Below, piece by piece: positions 20,818 through 29,800 of a DNA stretch of 64,000 nt. Under the pieces are notes generated by a model. That model had not been told where the DNA came from, made no database searches, and saw nothing but the letters and a program-made list of their open reading frames with translations. Where the stretch lies: NCBI GenBank assembly GCA_021014325.1, contig CM037459.1:310001-374000 (forward strand). The letters are read 5' to 3'. The DNA comes from Plazaster borealis. Its lineage: Eukaryota; Echinodermata; Asteroidea; Forcipulatida; Labidiasteridae. A program made the position numbers and the translations under genes. The stretch's first letter is position 1, and each line of letters starts with the position of its first letter.

Positions 20818-23800
20818 GTGCTGATTAGATTTAGTCTTCATTCCAAACATATGTATACCATTAACCCTAACCATGCTAAATGCAACAATATGCACCAAAT
20901 GGTAATAGTTATTGTAATCTGTTGCATTTGGCAGTCAACTCAGATGTCATTCTTTGACTGAATTTGTTGCATTTAGCAGTCAAGTGACTTCATATTGGTG
21001 TTGCATTTGGCAGAGTTCATGGTCCCACATATTAGCCAAATCACCACTACACTAGGGCAAACACCCTTGCTCAGTCCTAACACAAACAACATGCCTGCAA
21101 AATGCGACAAAATCCCTTGTTGCATTTTGTTGCATTTGGCATGGTTCTCATTTCAACTTTGTTCATTCTGTTGTATTTGGCAGGGTATGTAGAGGGACCC
21201 TAATGGGGGTTAGGGTTATATGAAAACAGACTACTATCTTCTCCTTGGTCTATGGTTGCCCATATAGACTGATCAAGCAATGGTGCTAAAGTGGGATGCA
21301 ATTCTCTACCCCTCAATCATCAAGCCAGGGCAATGGTTCACACAAAAAATGCACACCCCATGAATCCTAATATCCATAGCCGGTTTACATTTAGTAATGG
21401 GATTTAAACAAGTATGCAATTGGTTCATTGTTATTGACAAAGCTAATGGATCGGTTTATATTCATTTGGAATCGGTGTTACTGAAACTGAAGTTGTAATG
21501 CCCAAAACCCAAATGCTCATACCACATGTTACGTACATGTATTTTTAAGGTTTATTATTTGTAAACCTTCAGATTCTAAACTATTTCTCTCTGGGGTCAT
21601 CACAAATCATGTATCATACAATAGTCTTGATAATTCTCATTCTATAGGTTGAAACATTGAGTCAAGAATTACTTGACATCCGCGGAACTCTGAAGAAATC
21701 TGTGAAGGATGAAGGTTGTCAGATAGACCCAATAATTGATATGACAACATCAGACATAACATCAGCAGATAGAGTTGTTCCATCAGATTGGGTCATGGAA
21801 GAACAAACAGCTGTAAGTTTAGGAGATATAATTAAATTATGGATGTTTCATTTTCATTCGGAACTTCAGAATATTGAAGCAACTTTCCATTGGAATCCAG
21901 ATTCCATTTTACATGTAATTTAATTCGTGCGAGGAATTTTCATCCCAAATGTAGTTGGAATTTCTTTTTTCCAATGATAGTTCTTTAATAAAAACTGTTT
22001 TATTTTACCAATCAGCTTTACACATCATAAAGTTGATTTATAACAATAGGATTTTAATTGAATATAACGTTTCATGTGTCTCAGATTCATTTATTTCCCC
22101 TATTATTGGATTATGTGATGTTATGTATCAGTTGGTTTTAACCCTGACCCAATGGCGATATGCATAAACAACCCTGCAGATTGTGGAATATCAACAGTAT
22201 AGATTCTGATAAGATGGGTATGCTTTTCTCTTATCAAGCATGTATGATTTGGTCATTCATAACTGAACACGCCAAATCAGGCAAACCCAGGTTGGAGTTT
22301 GGAGGATTTGTGAAAGATTTATGAATGATCTTAATGCTGGTATTTCCTTCTTTGTTTGGATGTTTAGGGTACATCATCTCAATCTGTTGCTGATAGTGTA
22401 AAAGCTGCTGCCGAGGCTGCTGTTAATAGGAGTGGCTTTGTCTTAGATACAACATCTGGCATGTACTATGATTGCAACTCGGGTTATTACTACGATCAGG
22501 TGAGAAAAGACTCTGTGACTCTTTGCGTAATCTAATGTTGGGTCTTATGAAGTGTGCGATTTTATTTTCTTCTTACGTGAAAGCAATGGTAGGAATGTAC
22601 ACAGAATCTCAGTTCCCTAAATTGTTTGAACACGCCCGAGACCTGCAAGGTCAATATTGCTCTGCTAGATATGGATCTGGACCTGAATAAGTAATTGGCA
22701 ATGCCTCCTCTGGAGTATTACTACAATAAGGTTTAGGGTCAGTTGTTAGATGTGCTGGCTTAGGTGCGTTTTAAGCCTTTCTTTGAAATGGTGTAGAAGG
22801 TGCTTTGATGACAGCGGGGGGCAGGGAATTCCAGTCGACAATGATTTTGGGAAAATATGAGTTCTTGTATAATTCAGTTTTTGAGTTGAGATGCTTGAAC
22901 CTTGATGGATGCATTCGAGTGCTTCTGGTTGGTGTTAAACGCCTGTCTGCTGCAGTTACACATAGCTCACCATTTCTTATTTTAAAAAGGTTGGTAAATC
23001 TGGCAGATTTCCTCCTGTTTTGTAGGGTATGCCATTCCATGTCTTTCAGCATAGATGTTACGCTGCTGTGTCTGCTATAGTCACTATAAACAAATCTGGC
23101 TGCAGAGCGCTGCACTTTTTCAAGCTTTGTTATGTTTTTCTGTGTGTGAGGATCCCAAACAGAAGCTAATCTAGTTAAGTTGTGCTCATTTTTGGTACCT
23201 TATGGTGACCAAGGACAAAACAAAAAAGGGAAAATAAAAGGACTCTATACGGGAAATCTAAAGACTGGGGTGCTCCACAAGGAAATTTGTGTACAAAGTC
23301 TATGGGAAAATGCAGTGCAGGGACAAAGGAAAGAACAAAAGAATGCTCAACAAGGATGCATTTTTGTGAACTAAGTGTCAAGTGTCTGACAACACACAAC
23401 CAATCACATATGCTTCCTCCCAAACATATACCTTGAGTTTTGGTTGGGATTCAATGTTGTGCTTTCACATAAAAGTGAAATTGCTGATAAGTTTCAGAGA
23501 TAATCTTCTTCAATATACTTTTATTCTTCTAGTGTAAATAAGTGAATGAGCTTTTTTGATCTTGAGTGGGGAGTGAAAAACGACTTTGCAGTGACACTCG
23601 GTATTGTATTATGAATAACTGATTAAAATTTATTTTTCAAAGGTAAACAAACTGTATTATGATCCCAACTCTGGAATTTACTACTACTTCGATGAAAGGT
23701 CTTCCTCTTACCAATTCCATTCTCAAGTGGAACTGCCAGCATCCTATCAGGCAAGACGGAAGCATTCTGGGAAGGGTAGGGGTAGAGGATTCGAGAAGAA

Positions 23801-26800
23801 GACTGGCAAAAGACGAGTGGAGGAGACCAGAGATGTAAGGGTAGAAACTATTGTACTAGTTATTGGTCCACTAGTTTTAGTACATGTGTGTATGGGGCTG
23901 ATTTAAACAAAATGATTATAAGATTATGCATCGTAGGAATGCAATCTAGTTAGATCTGTAGTAGCACAATATAAATAATTATTGGGAATTGTGCTGGCCC
24001 TGAAAGAACTAGTGATTTGCCAACAAACAACTTCAGTGTTATTTAGTATGATTTGATGTTAACAATTTGATCCTTGCTTGGTATCCCAGCTATGTATCAT
24101 GTCTTATGAACTCTATCATTCATGTTAGATCTATTATAATCATAAAATTATTATTATTATATCTTTCTGGTAATGAAACCAAGAAGTCCTCAAAAGTGAC
24201 TAGCACTGTGACCCATAGGCCTGAAGATACCTGTGTAGAGAAGATGTTGAAGAAGTCTCAGTTTTATATGTGGGAAGAAAATCTCAAATGGGAAAAACCC
24301 AAATGCAATCCACCTTAGTATAATGTACTTCTTTACATGTGACCTGCAGGAAGATTCTTTGACTTCTACCATGTCAAGACTAACATTAGAACCAAATCAA
24401 GATGCTTACCCTGGGGGCAATGATTCAACTACCTTCACCCAAAGCTATGATCTTAATACGCCCAAAGCTCGCTCAACACCCAGAATACGTATCAACCTAC
24501 CTGCTCGCTCATTACCTGCAGGTAGGTCAACTAATATTATCTTTTTTTCCTTTATTTCTACCTCTTTCTTTGTGTGGTGCTGTAGAGGAAGGACAGCTTG
24601 TATGATGAAGATTGTGAAATTGTTGAGATGGAACAGGATACAAGACATGGACAGAAACGCCGAAGGACAGGCTTGTTGATGAACCTTGGCAGAAGTCCTT
24701 CTGAAAACGAGCGTGTCAAATCTAGAAGAGATCGACGTGAGGTGAGACTGAGGAAAAAGCATCGTTCTCATAGTCAAGAAGAAGTTGGTGGTGAAGTTGA
24801 GGTGGTCAAAAGTCGACATGGTTATAACAGGAGAAAGCAGTCTAGAGAAAGAAGAAGGAAACAGCTACTTGAGGGTCATTCAAGAAAGAAAGATAAGAAA
24901 TCTGAAGATAAAATAAGGAGGAATAAGGAGGATGACCATAGTTACCACAGGACACAGGATGAGCTCAGAGTGATGGAAGTGTTATCTGAGGGTGAGATAG
25001 GAATGGATGAAGGAGCTGATGAAGAGGTTGAGAGTATGAGCCAAGTCAGATGTGAACATGAAGATGGTCAACTTCAATCTAAAAAGGATCAGAGATCCTT
25101 GGAAAAAGAGAACATTAAGAAGACAACTATAAATGCAAATCAGAAAGATGGACAAGACGCCCAAACCAGTCCTGAAACAGGAAGGGGTAGTTCTGAAGGA
25201 TCAACTGCTAAAGATGATTCACAGAGTGGGGAAGAGGTCAAGACGGATGAAGACAAAGGTCAACAAGCCAAAGGTCAGGGATCAGCAGACCAGGAAGGAG
25301 ATAGTAACCATGGTGTCATTGTTCCCAATGCTGAAACAGAAGCAGGGGAAGTGGAATCTCCAACTGAAACAAATCTTGAGATTAGGAACAAAGGCAATGA
25401 AGTAGAGGACAACTCCTATGGGGAAATTGGTGAAGATGTAATGATTATTGAGGATGGAGAGGAGTTAATTGTCTTAAGTTCAGATGAATTGGAAGAAGGA
25501 GAGCTGTCTGATAGTGAGTCATTTGGATCAGACTTTAGTGACACCAGCTCTTATGAATCTTATAGTGATATCTCTGATGACGAGTTAGAAGAAATAGCTT
25601 TGGATTCAGATAATTCAACTGGAATAGAAGGTAAATTTACTTTGAAAAATAACATTTCAAGCAAAATCTGTAACTTTCATGTTGCATTTAGCTGCAACAT
25701 ACATGTATAAAACTTGTCTTTGAGTTTGAATCTGACATGAATCTTGTTCCTCCCACAGTTCTGAAGGTGGACTACCCCCCTTGTATTAGAATGATTGTGA
25801 CCAAATCAGATACCATCAAACCACTGGGATCACTCTTCATTGTCACATGTTCAGGTGGAACCATTGGAAGGTATTTAGCTATGTAAACTGAGTATTTTCA
25901 AGTAGTGACATGTTAGGGATTAGGTCATAGACTCCAATATTTCACCCCTGTGTAACCTAGTAGAATACCATTTTGTACCAAAGTCAACATGCAAGTTGAG
26001 TTTTTACTTTCTAAGTATGTTGTTTTTTTCTCCATCTGGAGGATTTCCTCTTAGATCTAAAACTGCACATTCATTTATCATATTCTCTTCACATGAAGAC
26101 CACAGGGTAATATTGCTTAACTGTTTTCAGGATTCCTTAGTTTCATTTTTACAAAGAAGATGATTATTGTAAAGAAAATCACTTTAATAAAATGTCTGTG
26201 TTTATTTGAAGAGAGGGCAGCAGTCACATCTTACTCATCCCAAGTGTGAAGGTGAGCAAGCGTCATGCTCAAATTGTGTATGAGTCAGAAGAACGACAGT
26301 ACACCATTAAAGATCTTGGTAGTCAAAATGGAACATTACTCAATGGAAAGGCAATATCAGAGGTGAGTGAGTGAGTTATGTATTGAGTAGTGAGTGTCAT
26401 GCTCAGATTGTGTATGAGTCAGAAGAATGACAGTACACCATTAAAGATCTTGGTAGTCAAAATGGATCATTACTCAATGGAAAGGCAATATCAGAGGTGA
26501 GTGAGTGAGTTATATATTGAGTAGTGAAAACACGTTGGGGACAATAGATAACTCAATAGACAGATAAGCTGTGCTTATTGTTTTCACTGTCTGTTTTTCT
26601 TATCTTGAAACAAATTAATAGTGGGTAATAAAACAAACTTGATAAATATTGATACAGCATAAATGTACACAATGTGAGATTCTACACTCGGTGAGCTCAA
26701 TATTCCAAAGTATCACTAGGGAAAGTAAATTAAACTCGATCTCATTGCATCTCAATCTACCATTAGCGAAGAGTTGACTCTTAAGGTCCCAGAATACTCA

Positions 26801-29800
26801 ATGACGATATTAGGTTAGGACTCATGGCTACTGTTTATAACTTGGATTCTTTGCTTACACAACTTGCAAAGAAATTTGGTAATTATCCATAAAGCATGGT
26901 GATTGTAAGCATAGAATGCCTTAGTTAGCAGCCAAAGTGGTGTAATCCTGTGGCCATCTTTGTTGGGTTCCCTGAGACAATGTTAGTTTTTAATTATCAT
27001 TTCATAAAAAGGAACCAGACTATTTTTCTATCCAGCCTGGGCTTGGTTACATTGAGTTAAATTGCAGAAAAACAAAATGGCTTCAGTATGAATAACACCA
27101 AGATGAGATTCTTATAAGTGTTGTTCTGGTTGTTGTCCTCCACTCAGCAACGTGTGGTGAGTGAACCTCATCCTTTATCTCATCGTGATTACATCACCAT
27201 AGGAGGTACTACAATTAGACTACACATCCATGCTGGGGATGAAACATGTGAGGAATGTGAACCAGGACAGGTCCAAGCATTGATTGCAATGCAGCAACAG
27301 AATGAAGCAGGTAAAATAAACGGCTTGAAAAAATACTAACCATCACCTGTACATTCAGAAAAGAAGTGTTTTCATGTGAGAATAAGTAGAATGGAACAAA
27401 TTAACCAACATACAGAGGTAATCTTCAGAAAAAGGTGAATGGGGTATAGTGACGTTATTGGTGTACAGTGATTTATCAATAACTAGCAACATCCAACCTA
27501 CAGACAGTCATAAGCAGTGCTTGAATTGAACATCTATGGCTGTGACTGTTGGCTACAGTGGTAGTATTGAAGTACAGGCAGAATGCAATGATCTAAACAT
27601 AGCCATAGCCAGTCCTTAAAGCACAACCATAGACCATACCAAAATATAGTATCTTTGGCTATGGCTGTGACTGTTGGCTACAGTGGTAGTATTGAAGTAC
27701 AGGCAGAATGCAATGATTTAAACATAGCCATAGCCAGTCCTTAAAGCACAGCCATAGACCATCTGCAGCATCTTTGGCTATGCTGACATCATATCAAGTA
27801 ACTTGTCTTAAGATTCCCTTTTCTTCTCTTGAAGGGACTGCATCATCAAGCACTAAGCAAGACAAGGAACAACAGCGCAAGAAGGAGCTTCGTCAACTCA
27901 AGAAGAAATTCAACTTGGCTAAGGATGACTATGTGAATAAGGATCCATCCTTGATGAACTCTACTTATATGGATCGAGCAGGAGACAGACGTCGTATAGT
28001 AGGAAGTGATAACCCGTATCTACCTAATGATGAGCCTGCTTCTGTAGATAGGTAAATAAAACTCGATGTCATGTCCCCAGTATGTAAAAGTAGTAATCAA
28101 TGCTAATTTTCATAATACCAGAAGGATACCAGACTATTTGCCCCCAAGCCTCAGTTTAGTTTCAAAGTGAGAAAGCACAATGTTTTATTGTATAATTTAC
28201 CCAAGGAGTACATGGATTTGGCTTTGACGATCAGTGGTCACATGGAGGGGAAGTACATGTATGTAAATTATTCTGTGACTAAATTCCTATTCCCCTTGAT
28301 GATGGCTGTGGCTTTATCTATGGCTTAGGCTATGGCAGCCTGATTCAAGCCCTGTACCAAAAGTGCACGTTATCAAAATTACTGACTGAACAGTAGGGCA
28401 GTAGATTGTAAAAGACCTTCATCATGCTGCAGTGCTCCCTGTTTGTAGTAGTAATAGGGGATTCTGATTCTCATTATATCATGAAGGCACCAGACTACTC
28501 TCCCTTCCAGCCTCAGTTTGGTTACATTAGTTTGAATGGGGAATAAAACAAGATGGCAGCATAATGAGAACATTCTAGATAGCGTTTATAAGTGACAAGT
28601 AACTTCATGTGCCTTGTGTTTTGATATTCATCCAAGGGTTGTTTTTATTGTTACACAGAGCAATAAGTTCCAGTAATCTTGGTCATAAGTTGCTGTCTAA
28701 GATGGGTTGGACAGAGGGTCAGTCACTTGGCAAGAATGACCAAGGAATCAAAGAACCGGTAAGTCACATTAACATTACATCTCCACCTTAAGATACCATG
28801 AACAACTTTGCCACAAAAGTTCTTCATATTTCCTGAACCTGAAAACAACTTTGATGTTTGATAATGTTTGCAAACATCCGGGAAATCAGTTGTTGAAGAA
28901 TATCTGGCAGATATGAAGAAAGAAGATAATATAAACTAGAAAACACGGGAGCTGTATTTGAGCAAATACAGGTATCTCTGCCCAGCAAGGTGGGGAGGGG
29001 GGGGGGGTTGGGCAGGGGGCATTGCGGCTGCATAATTATTACGGGTTGGTGTTGCTTTTGGGGAAAGGAATATTGGGTATGCTTTGGGGGTGATAAAGAC
29101 AAATCTGTGGTATAAACCTAATTACTCCGGCAGGCATAGCGTGTAATAATATCAATATAGTTTTACCATCTGGTCCTTGCTCTATGGTTTTACGAAAGCA
29201 CAGACAATCATCAATAGAATAATTACACAAAAATAAGTCAATTGTGTGAAGAATATGAAATTAGACAAGTCAAAGATTAGAAACAAGTTACGAAATGGAA
29301 ACAAAGAAGTAAATAGCAGAAAGTTAAGGAAAGCAGTCAGTGCGCAGGGGTCCGAAAAGAGCTTCCTTTCATTTGCTGCGTATGCATGACCGTCGCGGTT
29401 ATGTATAACTAATGAGCTCGGAGGACACGTTTTCAAAAAATCATTTCGGGAAAATCAACCCTTGTAGTAAAACGAAAACATCAAATAACAAAGCAATAAT
29501 AATTCATTGTACCTAAAAAAAGTTATGACCTAATTTGTTTGTGTTCAAAATAAAGAAATATAAGAACAAGAACATTAGCCTCTGTGTGCAGAAATAAGGG
29601 TCCGCGGAAAAGTCATTTTTTAAATAGTTTACGAAATATTGTGCAGAAGAAATGTACCAATGGAATGTTCGTTACACTATTGATGTAGTTTTTTGCTGTA
29701 TTCATTATTTCTAAGGAAACTCAAAACAGTCAAGTTCACTTAAAGAATCTGTCTTTGTCAGCGTAAAGCCCGGTTCATACCTCCTGCGAATGCTTCGTGC

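Noticed and set aside
24067..24318. Open frame upstream of the 24350 AGGF1 exon, possible extra exon
   Set aside because: Its 3' half matches a dispersed repeat also seen near 43818-43860, there is no donor in frame, and the flanking exons join without it.
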